The notes under the pieces are model-generated. The model had not been told where the DNA came from. It searched no databases and saw only the letters and a program-made list of their open reading frames with translations. This document shows positions 48,562 through 59,222 of a stretch of 64,000 nucleotides of DNA, piece after piece; within the stretch, counting starts at the first letter, position 1, and each line of letters starts with the position of its first letter. The stretch is from assembly GCA_963377175.1 (NCBI GenBank), contig CAUJNA010003299.1:536602-600601 (forward strand), written 5' to 3'. Origin of the DNA: Effrenium voratum (lineage: Eukaryota; Sar; Dinophyceae; Suessiales; Symbiodiniaceae). A program made the position numbers and the translations under genes.

Positions 48562-49876
48562 CTCCGGTGTCTTGGCCGGCCGTTTTTTGGGGGCTTCTAT
48601 TTTTGGGGGTAGGAAATGGAAACCTGGAGGTACAAACAAGACAAAGCGAAGTTCAAAAGCAAGCATACCAACCGAGCGACCGCCCTCCCAGAACAACCCC
48701 CCCCCCCCCATCGTTTCCCAAAAGGGCCCAACTTGCAGCAATGAAAAGGCTGCGCGGCGGCACTGTTGCCTTCCTTTTCGCCCCATTCCTGTCCGCGAGC
48801 GCGAAAAGCGTGAAACGGGGAGGCCGAGGACTGTGGATCTCATCCTGTTGCTGCTGTTTCCTTGGTTTTGTTTTAGTCAAACACGCTCTTAAGATCTCTT
48901 AAGTACTCTGGGAGCACTCTTGTAACACACTTGTTGCACCCTCTTGGATCGTTTTACAACTCATTTGGCACTCTTGGAGTTGGTCATTTCTTGGCACAAA
49001 GCCACCCTAGAATCACAACTTGGAACCCCTCGACTACCCAGCACCAATACAAAGCATCCTGAGTCCAATCTCCTTATTCTTGCCCCATACCTGGTCGATG
49101 TGACCCAACATTGGCCCCAGAAACTGGTTGCCAGTCTCACGCCCAACATTCAAAGCCAAATGTTGGTTGCAACTGCTTGAGCCAGCGAGATCTCTCAGCT
49201 TCATCCCACGATGATGGGCTTTAGCTCATTGTTTGCCTGGCAGCAGGCGCCGGCCTTCCCCGCATAACTCCACATCCGAAGAACAGAAACTGGCTCCTTG
49301 GGTTACTTGGAACTTCAACCAACGCAAGTAGGTTATAGTCATCTGCAGTTCTTACTATCTTCCAAAAGCTGAAATGAAATCTGGAAATCCAGGAATTCCT
49401 CCCCTCCCCTGGCCATATGTGGATGTTCAAGGGAATCAAATTTCAGGGCCCCCCCCTTTGTGGTGTTCCATGTTAAGTTCCAGCGTACGGGAAAAGGTAG
49501 GTGTCTTTTTGGAACATAGATGACACTCGCAGATGATGGATGCGCCAGGTAAACCAACAATCGCCCTCTATTGTTCAACCAGACCAACCAAAAATGGTAC
49601 GGATGTCCAGTGGCATCTGGATCAAAATTCCGATCCGGGATGCGGCCGCAAAGGCCGCCGACTCCCCCGCCATGCGTCAAGTTTGGATGTGGCTCCACAG
49701 CTGAGAAAAAGGCCTGGTGTCTGTTGAGGACACGCGAAGTGAGTTCCCCTGTTTTGCTTTGAGTTCTTTCATTTCTTTTTATGCTCTTTTTTGAGGGAGG
49801 GGGGATTTGGCAATTTAGTGAGTCCCTGTGACCAGTCCAACTGGACCATAGGCAACTTCTCCGGAAATCTTTGGAC

Positions 49877-49947
49877 CGATGCCCAGCCCTGTCGGGTTGG
49901 TCGCCTCCTGCTCTTTCTCCATCTCCTCCGTGTGTTGCCGCTGCTTC
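49877..49947 (-). CDS. Gene 2 candidate upstream exon with a short charged helix
   Basis: The minus strand, after one base completing a codon, reads KQRQHTEEMEKEQEATNP and then TGLGI and the first base of Gly. The first part is a strongly charged probable helix or coiled coil. Acceptor AG|G at 49,949-49,948; a GT donor at 49,876. Exit phase 1 fits the exon at 43,581-43,630. It is the most 5' piece of gene 2 that I can support; the true start codon was not found. The other two minus frames here are also open, so the frame choice rests on the phase match and the helix-like composition. Confidence 0.45.
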
Positions 49948-50084
49948 CTCGCGCGAGATTTTCGACGGACAAACGTCCCGCCAACGACCTTGGGGGTGAT
50001 TTCCTACTGGGTTGTGATTCGTCACTCGCGCTGGGAGCCGCCTCCAATCAAATCAGGGAGACTGGTTTCGGGTTCTGGAACAGG

Positions 50085-50381
50085 TGGGGGGGTTTGGGGG
50101 TTCGGAGATTGGGGGTTGGGGGGGGGGGGGGTTTGGGGTTTGGAGGTTTGGGGGTTTGGGGTTTGGGGGTTTGGGGGTTTGGGGGTTTGGGGGTTTGGGG
50201 GTTTGGGGGTTTGGGGGTTTGGGGGTTTGGGGGTTTGGGGGGGGGTTTGGGGGTTTGGGGGTTTGGGGGTTTGGGGGTTTTGGGGGTTTGGGGGTTTGGG
50301 GGTTTGGGGGTTTGGGGGTTTGGGGGTTTGGGGGTTTGGGGGTTTGGGGGTTTGGGGGTTTGGGGGTTTGGGGGTTTGGGG
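50085..50381. repeat. GGGGGTTTG 9-bp array
   Basis: About 30 copies of TTTGGGGGT on the plus strand, with a few length variants (extra G near 50,110-50,120 and 50,235-50,243, extra T near 50,280). The G runs are spaced so that quadruplex formation is likely on the plus strand. Long Gly-Leu-Val-Trp open frames are artefacts of the repeat. Confidence 0.95.
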
Positions 50382-53300
50382 AATTGGCGGAAAGAGGAAC
50401 CTAAAGGAACAAGTCAGTTTAGGGATCTATTTTGAGAACCCACATGGCACATGGTAAAGAGGGCTGCTTTTTGGACAGTACTTGTTCTTTGCTTCTGCTG
50501 GACATCTTCTTTTCATTGTTTGGGTTAAAAAACAAAACGAGGCCCGTGCCTCCAAAGGGCGGGTCACCACGGCCACCAGTTGCTCGTTTGTGTTAAACTT
50601 GCGGATTCTTCTAGGGGTTGGTCCGATTCCATCCTTTTCGATCGTTCTTTTCGACCGGATCCGTTTTCATTGGGTTTCCGGAGCTTTTCCAGAAGGATCG
50701 CTGGAAAGAATGGGGAAGGTCCCCATAGAATTCCTGCTCCGCTCGTCCACCAGGGTTCCCTGAACATACTCCAGCCGAAAGGGGGCCCATGTTGCTCACG
50801 CGGAAACCCACCAGCCGAATGTTTTGTGTTTTTGTTTTTCCGCTCGGCGGCTTGGGATTTGAGCCCCTCCGATTGAAACCATGGGGAAGGTGCCGGAAGT
50901 CCCAAAATCCGTGCCACGACCTGGGAAACCCACCGGGTCTCCGGTGGATGGTGTAGGCTCTTCAATTCGAAACCCCTGTGCTGCGGCGGATTTCCCGCGC
51001 CCCTTCTACCGATCCAGACAGGGGAGTTGCGACCATGACGCAACTAGATCTTGTCTTCAAGTAGGGAAAGGCGAAGGTCCCTTTTGCTACCCTTAGCTTT
51101 AACCAACCCCGCAAAACTCCCTCAGCATTTGTTCCCAACCCAAAACTACTTTCTTCGATTCTGACCCATTGTTGCTTGTTTTTGTGGGAACAAATCCCGT
51201 TTGGAGGGCCCAAGACAAGCTGTGGGGAACGCCAAACACGCCTGAGAGCTTCGTCCTATGCAGCTCCAGTTGCGGGGCGCTCTGGCAAATGTAGCCGCAG
51301 ACCTCGACTCGAAGCTTGCGGAGGAGCTCTCTCTGGTCCCCTGCTAAGAGTGAGCCTAACTTGTGGGTTCAATGGAAACTATAGAACCACAAGGAAACCA
51401 ACTAACTAACTAACCCGCAAGTCTACCCAACAAGGAAACCAATAACTAAATAACTATAAAACCAGTCTAAACCAACAAAACAGCTAAACAGAGAAGGAAC
51501 CGAATGGCTGGAAACCACTGAGGTTAGGAAGTTATCGGTTTCTGACTCGCTGGATCGATCCTCCAGATTCGTCCGAAGCTAACATTCCATACTGCTTATG
51601 GACAGCTTTCACATCAGGCAAGCTGAAATCGGTGACTCAACCAGTATTCAAATGTGGCTTCATCCATCGCAACTGGCGCGAAGTGGAAATTCTACATCCC
51701 ACAGTAGCCTTCAGCTGCTTCTCAAAATGGGCAACCCCTTTCATTTGGCTGGTTTTCAAAGGAAACAAACCATTTATGCAGCTCCGTCTTTTTGAGAAGC
51801 GCCCATTTTGAGCCACGGTCAAAGCTCCCCAACTGCGGGTCATGGTCATGGTCCCCTGCAAATCGGAATCCTGCTGGTTGCTTGAACTGGCCGTTACCAG
51901 ATTCACCAGCCTGCAGTCATCAAGATACAAAAGTTCCATAGGGCTGAAGCGATTCCTATCTGCCTGCAAGCTACGCCCAAGTACCCAACGGAAACGAGTG
52001 CCAAATGCCCCCCCCCCCTCCCCCGGCATCCGGCATGGCGCCTTGCACGTGTGCGGCGACTTCATCCTGCAGCGGTCGAGTTGTCGGGTTGAGTCTGGGC
52101 AAATTGCTTTACACCAGGGCGAATGTGTGGGGGTGGATGGCACAGACACGGAAAAGTTGCATCTACGTGCTTTACTCCTGTACATGATTCTGGAAAATAC
52201 GTTCATGTTTATGTGGAAGAAGGTCATCTCCGAAAATCGGGATCCAGGGAGGAGTAACCACATTGTGTGACATCCAACGGGCCGTACCTACAATGATTCT
52301 GTGATTTTACAGGAAATCCCCGGTGTATCGCAACAAATGGGGGTCAAAAACTGAGCTGCATTCAGAAGGGGAGAATCGAAATGAGCCATGAAAACCTTGA
52401 AGGGTATGTCGACAAGTATGGACCCCCTCCAATCAGGGCTCTCGAAGACAAAACAAGGAAGGGATTCTGTCAGGACGAACAAATTCCAGCTGGGCCTTCC
52501 CACAAAACAAATCACGGAATCCTTCGGAAAATCGCCCAAAGCTGGCAAAGGGTCTCACTTCCGATCAAGTGGATGGCCAACGCAAAGAATCCAGTTTCTT
52601 TGCCACTAAGATGATCTTCCCAAGACGCAGCAGAAGTCCAGCAAATGGCAACCTCAGAGACGTGTTTTCTGTTTTGCCCCAGCGACCAAACCAACACCCC
52701 CCCCCCCGTTTCGTCCCCAACAATCCGACCAAGCACCATGGTTTTTTGTCTCCTGTGCCAGGGCACGTCCACTGCGGCATCCAGAAGATAGATCAGCTCC
52801 AGGTCTGCCTGCGAGAACACCGGTAGGAATGACTGCAAGCAAAGCAGAAACACCACCAAAACAACACAAAGCAAAAAGCAAGAGGACCAAACAAGACGGG
52901 GTCAGAGATGCAAAAAGAAACAGAAGAAAAGAAGAAGAAAAGAAAAACTACTCTTTGTGCAATAAAACTCTTGTACCCAGCGACCAGAGCGGGTACAAAG
53001 CTTTAGTTGCATGATTGATTTGAGACGCTTCACCTTGCCCCGAAAGGAACTCAAGAAGCGTTTGGTCTCAAAACGGGAATCCGGGGAACCCGCAATGGGC
53101 GGCTTTCCGTGTGGTGTCCCTTTAAACCAACCCCAAGGGTACCGAGGCTCCAAAAACGACACACCCGAGCCATCACGAGGAATCTGCTTGCGCCATTGTT
53201 GTTTGGGGGAAGTTTACAAAGTAAATCGTACGAATCGTAGTTGGATTCGGTGTGTTCGGGGCTACCTTCCCCATGTGCCAAAAAAGAACCGGGGAACCAA

Positions 53301-55008
53301 TCCCAACCACAGAATGTTCTGGGCTACCACGTGGAATGACAACTAGTCGCACGAACTCTAACCCGAAAGGTTGCAACATAGACTAGTGTCTGCCACGCGC
53401 AGCGCCTGATCGATTGGCGAAAAGGAACAAACGACACCTGAAAACCAATTGGCAAAATAAGAAACATTGGGTGCTGAAAAAACTGCAAATCCTTCCCCCA
53501 CCTCACCCCACCAACACGCGGCACCGGCGAATCCGTCGCATTCCGCTTTTGAGTCTCAGTCAGGCAGCAGTTCCAGTGGCCAAGTGCGAACCAATTGTGG
53601 GCTGTACACACACAGGCCACAGACAGTCCGGGAGCTCTCTAGAGGCCGTTCCCCAAACCGGCGCACCCTACTTAAATGTCTTTGAAACCCCTTTTTTGTG
53701 TGTGCTTGCGGGTGGTTTTTTGTTGGAGGTGGTCCTAAACTATCTCAAAGGCCCCATAAATGACCCTCGATTGACACGCTGGATCCTTTGAGGCTTGAAA
53801 GGAAAACCGATGAAACCACCCATTTTTCCTCCCCGCATTCTGTGACAGACCGACTCACAGGTTTGGCTTCAACCAAATCTTCCATTGGTTGATGTTGCCT
53901 TTGAACCACGCCTGCACATGGTGCAAAAAACAAAGTTGGTCCAAAGTGGGTGTCTGAGCGCATGCTTTTTGGGATTTGTGCACAGGGAAACCAAGGGGAA
54001 CCCCCGACAAAAAAGAAGGGGTCCAAATCCCTATTTGGAGTGCACCTTCGGGGGGGCCTTGCAAAAGCTCTGCACAACCCCGAGGATGCGCATGGAAATC
54101 AAGGCACTTCTATTTCGCTGTGGTCAAAACTTCAGCGGCTGGCCCACATCTGAAATACCCGAAAAATTGGCCTAATCCTGCTTCATATTTTTCTTATCTT
54201 GCGGTATGCAATAGCTTTGAAGGCAACCACAGAGTAGTGGGTTCCACAACTGAGTGGTGTGTGTGTGTGTGTGTCGGTTCTTCAGTTCGCATTGTTGGCG
54301 CGCATTTCACATTCACCAAATTCCCGAGAGCGGTTGTTGCCGGCTTGTCTGGCAAAGAGCTTGGGGTTGACGGTGAGTTTGGATTGATCTAGTGGAATTT
54401 GTCAGAACCAGTTTGATTCTGGCAACAATACTTTGTGAAACTTGCAAACTTGAGTATCAAAGCCAGTCCAGAAAGGGTGTCCGTTGGTTTTTAAGAGCAG
54501 GAAGCCTTGTCCAAGTCTGAAATTTATTCACATAGTTAGATTTGGGCAACCCAAATTGGACATAAACCTTAATAAGTGTAGACTGACGTTATTAATTGCA
54601 CCTCCAGCCGACATGGTCTGGCAAAACATTGGCGAACCAGATTGGCCTCCGGCGCCGTGACCTGTGGACAAAATTCCTCAAGGGGACTCTAACGGGCCAA
54701 AACAAAGGAATGCCTAGAGTCCATGACCCTTTAAAAATGGGGTCATGGCCCCTTTTTTGGGTAATGACCCCATTTTTAAGGGTCAGGTGGAGTGTTTCAA
54801 AGCCAAACTAAGTCATGATTCATAGGAAAACATGTGCATATGCATTCAGACCGCCACACCCTCCACCCACCCACCCACCCAAATTCAGGTGTCGTTGGAC
54901 TTCTCCTTCCAAAGGTTACGATTTCAGGGATTCCAGTAAAACCGCAAAAGTTGGAAATTGAGGACATCCGCCAGCTCCTTTTGACCACAGCCTTGTCCAA
55001 CGCCTAGC
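50382..55008. other. Non-coding stretch between gene 1 and the first supported exon of gene 2
   Basis: No exon passes my tests. The stretch contains a plus-strand GT run at 54,257-54,274, short C runs near 52,008 and 52,698, and a small inverted repeat at about 54,728-54,784 (ACCCTTTAAAAATGGGGTCA against its complement, with a partial third copy). The 5' end of gene 2 and any promoter should lie here, but I recognise no promoter motif. Confidence 0.4.
54728..54784. repeat. Short inverted repeat (possible hairpin)
   Basis: The left arm GACCCTTTAAAAATGGGGTC and the right arm GACCCCATTTTTAAGGGTC are near-perfect complements separated by about 20 bp. It could be a hairpin in the RNA or the remnant of a palindromic element. 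No function is assigned. Confidence 0.6.
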
Positions 55009-55141
55009 CTAGCGCGGGTGGTACACCTTCCTGCCGGTGCCGGAGAAATGGAACTCGCCGCCCCTGGGGCCCCGAAAGACTTCGCGCCCGTTCGCGCAGC
55101 CAGAGGAGGAGTGCAGCCCAATGAAGCCAGCGGACGAGGAC
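55009..55141 (-). CDS. Gene 1 last exon: PBCV-type basic adaptor-like domain, ends at TAG
   Basis: After one base completing an Arg codon, the minus strand reads SSSAGFIGLHSSSGCANGRE and then VFRGPRGGEFHF and SGTGRKVYHPR, followed by TAG at 55,011-55,009. The pattern (aromatic, GPRGG, aromatic pair, Gly-Arg-Lys-Val-Tyr) resembles the small PBCV basic adaptor domain, which I know mostly as a C-terminal or repeated module of unknown biochemical role. Acceptor AG|G at 55,143-55,142; entry phase 2 matches the preceding exon (AG plus G gives Arg). A GC dinucleotide just before the stop could act as a donor, so this being the last exon is likely but not certain. Confidence 0.6.
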
Positions 55142-55281
55142 CTGACAGGGACCCTTCTTGGACTCAATCCCAACTAAAAGGTTTCTTCAATGACCTTCTG
55201 TTGGCAATTTAGTTGAACATTTACAACCAAGCCCCTCAAAGGGCACCATGCCACGCACATGTTGGCTTAACAGCCCATTGC
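55142..55281 (-). other. GC-AG intron, 140 nt
   Basis: It begins GCAATGGG after ATGTCCAG and ends CTGTCAG. It is short, and its phases agree on both sides. Confidence 0.55.
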
Positions 55282-55426
55282 CTGGACATGGACGAGGCCG
55301 GCGACGGTCCGAAGCCACCGCCGAAGCCACCTCCGAAGCCACCGCCAAAGCCACCGCCAAAGCCACCGCCAAAGCCACCGCCAAAGCCGCCATGGCTTGA
55401 AGACCCAAAGGGGTCGAAGCCCATTC
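55282..55426 (-). CDS. Gene 1 exon: Gly/Phe-rich low-complexity segment
   Basis: The minus strand, after a split Gly, reads MGFDPFGSSSHGGF, then about six GGGF repeats, then GPSPASSMS and two bases of Arg. The GGCTTTGGCGGT unit is 12 bp. Acceptor AG|GA at 55,428-55,427; donor GC at 55,281. Entry phase 1 matches the exon at 56,803, exit phase 2 matches 55,141. Gly-Phe-rich segments are flexible linkers in many proteins. The complementary Pro-Lys-rich open frame on the plus strand is rejected because it has no splice or phase support. Confidence 0.62.
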
Positions 55427-56802
55427 CTCGGCACGGGTATTTCAAGGAAGCAGCGCATGGGTTTTCCCCAGCGTCGACAGCCATGGGGTCAATCGGTCAA
55501 TCCGCTCTTTGTTCGGGGTGGGAGGGGGTTCCGGGCAGGTTGCGGGGCTGGTTGGGGTCAATTGCCGCTCAGCGCCAAGCTTCCGGGGCTGGCCAAATGG
55601 CTCGGCGTGTAGGCAGGGCTCGCCGCGCGGCGGGGAGGGCTCGGCGCGCGGCGGGGAGGGCTCGGCGCGCGGCGGGGAGGGCTCGGCGCGCGGCGGAGGT
55701 GATATGCGCCGGCGCCTGGTGGGTGGTAGATGCAACCGCCGGGGGCCTTTCACTCCAAGGACCCTGAAAATACGAGGGCAACTGATCTGAAAATAAACGG
55801 TCAGAGTAGGTTGCAGGCCCATCATGTTTTGGAGCCTTGACGAAGACTATGCGCAAAATGTCTCAACAATCCCACTCAGTGTAGTCCACTTTGGTCCATT
55901 CGCGCGCCTTTATACAGCCCACTCCCCACCGCCGAGGTCGGGTTTTGCGGTGGGATGAAGGCGCTTGGAGGTCGCGCGCGTCCTGGCAAAGGGCCAAGGT
56001 GAAACCTTGGATCCTTGCCCCATTTCAACGAGGGGGCCTGGCCCAAATCCATCCTTCCAACTGTTCGTTTTTGCTGGACGGCCACACTGCCATTGCCGTA
56101 AGTCCCTCGAGTTGTCCAAAAAATGCCCTTCAAGTGTGTATAAAACAGGGTGTCAAGCTCCCCCCTTCGTGGAGGCCAGCCCCCTGAGTAACCGAGAACC
56201 CTCGAATCAGGGGTCTTTTGGGCAAAAGAAAAGAAGACAAAAAACTGGGGCTTGCCAAGGTGAAGTCCTCTCGCCCGGTGTTTTTCGGCCCAGAAGGCCA
56301 GAATGATCCTGTTAGTTCCATTGGCTAGGCACCGAGGAGCGAAGGAATTGGCTCCAGATCAGTCAGCGGGGTCCTCCAAAGTGTCCAAACCTGGTTGACC
56401 TGAAGAGGAGCAGGGCAAAGCCTGCTTTACGAATCAGGATGAACAGTTGGCGACCGGCCCAAGGCTTGAAGTGACCTGCCCCCGAACAAGGCCTCTGTGA
56501 CCAAGAGAAACCAATGGGAAGGCGTCCATCGACCCTCGGGCTACCAGCTCAGAGCAACTCCTGAGTGGATTTGCCACAACAGCGCATACCCGTAGAAATT
56601 ATCTTTTCGCAGCCTCAAACCAGGAAACCCTTGCGAATCCCAATATTTACTGGATTTAATTCGTCCCCACTCATGCGAAGCGAATTTGTTCGGAACCAAT
56701 CACTTTGCAGTGGCTACCTTGGCTCAATGGTTTGGGGGCAGTGGACACCACCTTCTCCACAATCTGCCACCAAGGGCATACATCAGGGTGAGTTTCTTTA
56801 AC
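55427..56802 (-). other. GT-AG intron of gene 1, 1,376 nt
   Basis: It begins GTTAAAGAAA and ends CCGTGCCGAG on the minus strand. Its 3' part contains the 21-bp repeat. Nothing else is recognised. Confidence 0.5.
55615..55705. repeat. 21-bp GC-rich tandem repeat
   Basis: Four copies of GGCTCGGCGCGCGGCGGGGAG (spacing 21 bp) on the plus strand within the 1.4-kb intron of gene 1. They are open on both strands because 21 is divisible by three; not considered coding. Confidence 0.85.
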
Positions 56803-56927
56803 CCAATCGGCGGGTGAGCTCGCTGACCATACGCAGGACACCCTCGCGACCCGGCCCTCCTGCATTCTCCGCCGGCGCTCGCCGGCTTTCGTCTTGGGTG
56901 TTTCTCGCCTCGCGGATGGCTGCCTTG
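56803..56927 (-). CDS. Gene 1 exon: charged, probably helical
   Basis: The minus strand reads (S)KAAIREARNTQDESRRA, then PAENAGGPGREG and VLRMVSELTRRL with one base of Gly. Acceptor AG|C at 56,929-56,928 gives entry phase 2, matching the exon at 57,385 (AG plus C gives Ser); AG|G at 56,925-56,924 is the alternative. Donor GT at 56,802, exit phase 1, matching 55,426. No family recognised. VLRMVSEL resembles the AVLQAL helix of the upstream duplicated exons. Confidence 0.6.
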
Positions 56928-57384
56928 CTGTGAGCATCATGGTAGCACCTGCCATTTCGTCAGGGCGGCTACGAAATATGAACTAGTGTCCTTAAAACCA
57001 ACCCACACGGCCCTGAACAAACAACAGCCAATATGGCTATGAGGCTATAAGTTTCAATTATATGGGTTCTGAAGTTTGATTCCGGACACCCCTTGGCTGG
57101 TTTCACTTTTGGCAAACCATGCCGCATTCCGGGGAATCTTGACACAAAGCCAGAAAAATGCACCTGCAGTCAGCTTGCGCCACGGGGCCACGGAGTAATT
57201 TTTCGCGTTCGCGCCTTCCCCCGGGTATAGAACAGGTTCAACTAGGCGACTCGCCCGCTTTTTTTGGCTTTCCAATGTCGGCTTCGCCGCGTGGTTCCAT
57301 CTTGGTGTCCCTTTGAAACAAAGCTGCAAAGGGTAAGCCTCAAAAAAGAAGCACCACTCCCAGTAGCCGCTCAAGATTTCTTGC
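56928..57384 (-). other. GC-AG intron of gene 1, 457 nt
   Basis: It begins GCAAGAAATC and ends GCTCACAG on the minus strand. No other feature. Confidence 0.5.
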
Positions 57385-57482
57385 CTCATGTCGCGCTGGG
57401 CCACGAAGTCGCGGCCCGGTTCGCTCTGCTTGGCGATGACCTGCAGTAGGTGGCCCCGCGCCTCCGCGGACATCCGGCCCTC
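57385..57482 (-). CDS. Gene 1 exon: helix related to the duplicated DRAAVLQAL exons
   Basis: The minus strand reads EGRMSAEARGHLLQVIAKQS, then EPGRDFVAQRDM and two bases. SAEARGHLLQVIAKQ aligns with SEEDRAAVLQALAED of the exons near 62-63 kb: an acidic or Glu/Ala start, Arg, then a hydrophobic helix. Acceptor AG|GAG at 57,484-57,483; donor GC at 57,384. Upstream, PRE of the 59.1-kb exon joins in phase 0. Confidence 0.6.
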
Positions 57483-57554
57483 CTGGGATCTCGGATGGGT
57501 CGAGCTGGGTGTGAACACCCACGACCCCTGAAGCAACCGCCATTGCGTATCTCC

Positions 57555-57640
57555 TTGGGTCGGTTGGGTCGGTTGGGTCGGTTGGGTCGGTTGGGTCGGT
57601 TGGGTCGGTTGGGTCGGTTGGGTCGGTAGGTTGGTTGGGT
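57555..57640. repeat. CGGTTGGGT 9-bp array
   Basis: Nine near-perfect copies on the plus strand, ending in a degenerate GGTAGGTTGGTTGGG. It lies about 70 bp upstream of the 57.4-kb exon; on the transcribed sense strand it is ACCCAACCG, so it could act as a pyrimidine/A-rich tract ahead of the acceptor. Confidence 0.93.
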
Positions 57641-58282
57641 TCAAAGCAGGCTGAGGAATTCAAAAAAAATGCGCCACCGACCCTGCCTCCACAATCCTGT
57701 AGAGCGCCTGGTTCATGCCTTGCCGCGAAACATCTCGCAGGAACAAGGCAGGGACACACTCTTCTTTGGGGTTCCAAACTAATTGTCGGAAAGTTGAGAA
57801 AAAACTCCAAAAACAAGTCCACTCTTGAGCCCCGTTTTTGCTTCACCACTTTTGGCATGCCCCCAACATTGAGGGCCATGCAAAGCAGAAAGGCGCACCG
57901 TGTCACCATAGACAAAGAACCTTTTTGGGGGTGATTTTGCAGTGGTGTGTCCTCAAACAACAAAGGTGTTGTTCTGCCGAGCCTGCAAAAGAACAACCGC
58001 TGACACCAGGCGGAAAGGAGCTGTTTCTCATAAGCATTCACACCTGCCATCGAGCGATGTCTTAGTCATATCCCAGTTGCGTTGTTCCAAGCCTGAGCTC
58101 ATCCTGTCCAGCCTTGCCGAGCCAGTCCGGTACAGACCCGCATCCCGCTCGTCGCGCGAATGATGCTCGTTGCGCCCTGCCTGCGAGTCAAATCTGAATA
58201 TCTGTTTTTGCGTGGGGTGTCTTTTTCAAGCGCACCCTTTGTCGGTTGGTGTGAAGGGAACCACAAGGCTGCGATGTAGGCC

Positions 58283-58405
58283 AAATCCATATGAATATGG
58301 GTGTGGGTCAAAAATAAGTACCCAAAATGTAACCCTGGTAAATGGAAACAAGGAATCAAACCTGCGGTCGCCTGGTGGTACAATGCTAACCCGTACACAT
58401 ATACT
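58283..58405. mobile_element. MITE-like dispersed element, copy A
   Basis: The left end ATATGGGTGTGGGTCAAA and the right end TAACCCGTACACATAT are imperfect inverted repeats around a core (CCCTGGTAAATGGAAACA, then CTGCGGTC) shared with the copy near 46.2-46.3 kb. About 120 bp, non-coding. Target-site duplications are not evident. Confidence 0.6.
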
Positions 58406-58590
58406 TATATTTTATATTTAGTGCGCCAGACGGATCCGAGCCCCGGCAAGCAGTTGATCGTTCGCAGGAAAACCCAAAAGCCAAAGAGCTCAAACTGCCA
58501 GCATGCGGGTCATTCCCGTCATGGGAACGGAACCCTTTACGTTGGTTGTCTAAACTCCCTATCAAGCGGTTGACGACAAACCCTACCAGC

Positions 58591-58716
58591 ACCCATATGG
58601 CTGTAGGTCAAAACCAATGCTACCATTTCGGGGTAGGTGCACCACCATTTTAGTCTATTTTAGTGGGAATTGGGATGTACACTTGGGGTACGGGATTGTG
58701 ACCCACGGCCATATGC
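58591..58716. mobile_element. MITE-like dispersed element, copy B
   Basis: The ends CATATGGCTGTAGGTCAAA and TGTGACCCACGGCCATATG are imperfect inverted repeats. The left 55 bp matches, in opposite orientation, 40,148-40,192 (GGTGCACCTACCCC, AAATGGTA, CATTGGT). Non-coding. Confidence 0.6.
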
Positions 58717-59108
58717 AAACATCCATTACTGCATACACATGAACCTGCAAACGTGTCTTGTTTGAGGGTTTGAAGGTGCCCGGGTCTGAGCTGACTTCGA
58801 CGACCAAGATGTGCCTTCGCGGCGGGGACCAGTCCAGAAGCGTTGCTGGCTTTGGGTGCCTCAGCCCTCTCCGGCTTTGGGCGCCGACTAATTTGTAGAG
58901 CGCCCGACCCCCGCCCGGCGCCTTCCGGCTTTTGATTCTACGCTGCGGTAGCTATATGTAGGCACATTTGTTTCAATTCACCAATGGACACACTTTTGGG
59001 GGTTGCTCAATATTCCTGCCCCCCAAATGTCCATGGCATGGGTAACTTTTCCCATGTAGTGGTTGAAATATCATCTTCTTACTGGTCTCCCTGAATGGTC
59101 CTTTCTTC

Positions 59109-59222
59109 TTCCCTCGGCGGAGCTCCCAAGGCCCCCTTTTTTGGGGCATCGGCATCGGGAACTGCGCCCGGGTCCTGCGCCCGGATGTTGTCCTTGGAAT
59201 AACCGAAGCGCAACAGCTCGTC
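59109..59222 (-). CDS. Gene 1 exon (114 nt)
   Basis: Thirty-eight codons on the minus strand: DELLRFGYSKDNIRAQDPGA, then VPDADAPKKGALGAPPRE. Acceptor AG|GAC at 59,224-59,223 and a GA donor at 59,108, both phase 0. The borders fall at the same place as in the DRAAVLQAL exons: an acidic D at the start and an E at the end. No domain recognised. Confidence 0.55.

Larger units (their letters stand above)
45981..49876. other. Non-coding stretch (long intron of gene 2), with simple repeats and a dispersed element
   Basis: I see no supportable exon except a doubtful minus-strand island at 48.43-48.56 kb. The stretch contains a dispersed element near 46.2-46.3 kb and the TGTGTTTTG array at 47.5-47.8 kb. 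A phrase of about 20 bp, CCCTTCCCTTAA with flanking AACCCC and GTCCAAGG, is duplicated at 48,035-48,060 and 48,085-48,110. Confidence 0.5.
57483..59108 (-). other. GA-AG intron of gene 1, 1,626 nt, with two MITE-like elements
   Basis: It begins GAAGAAAGG after CCGAGGGAA and ends GATCCCAG on the minus strand. It includes the CGGTTGGGT array and two small elements near 58.3 and 58.6 kb. A GC-rich island at 58.80-58.87 kb (minus KPERAEAPKASNASGLVP) could be one more exon but has no clear borders. Confidence 0.45.

Noticed and set aside
49791..50457. Gly/Leu/Val/Trp-rich plus-strand frames, possible telomere-like DNA
   Set aside because: The 9-bp GGGGGTTTG repeat is internal and not at a contig end; the frames arise from the period.
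55213..55767. Plus-strand Pro-Lys-Pro-rich open frame
   Set aside because: The minus strand in the same place gives a Gly/Phe exon with phase-matched splice borders to both neighbours.
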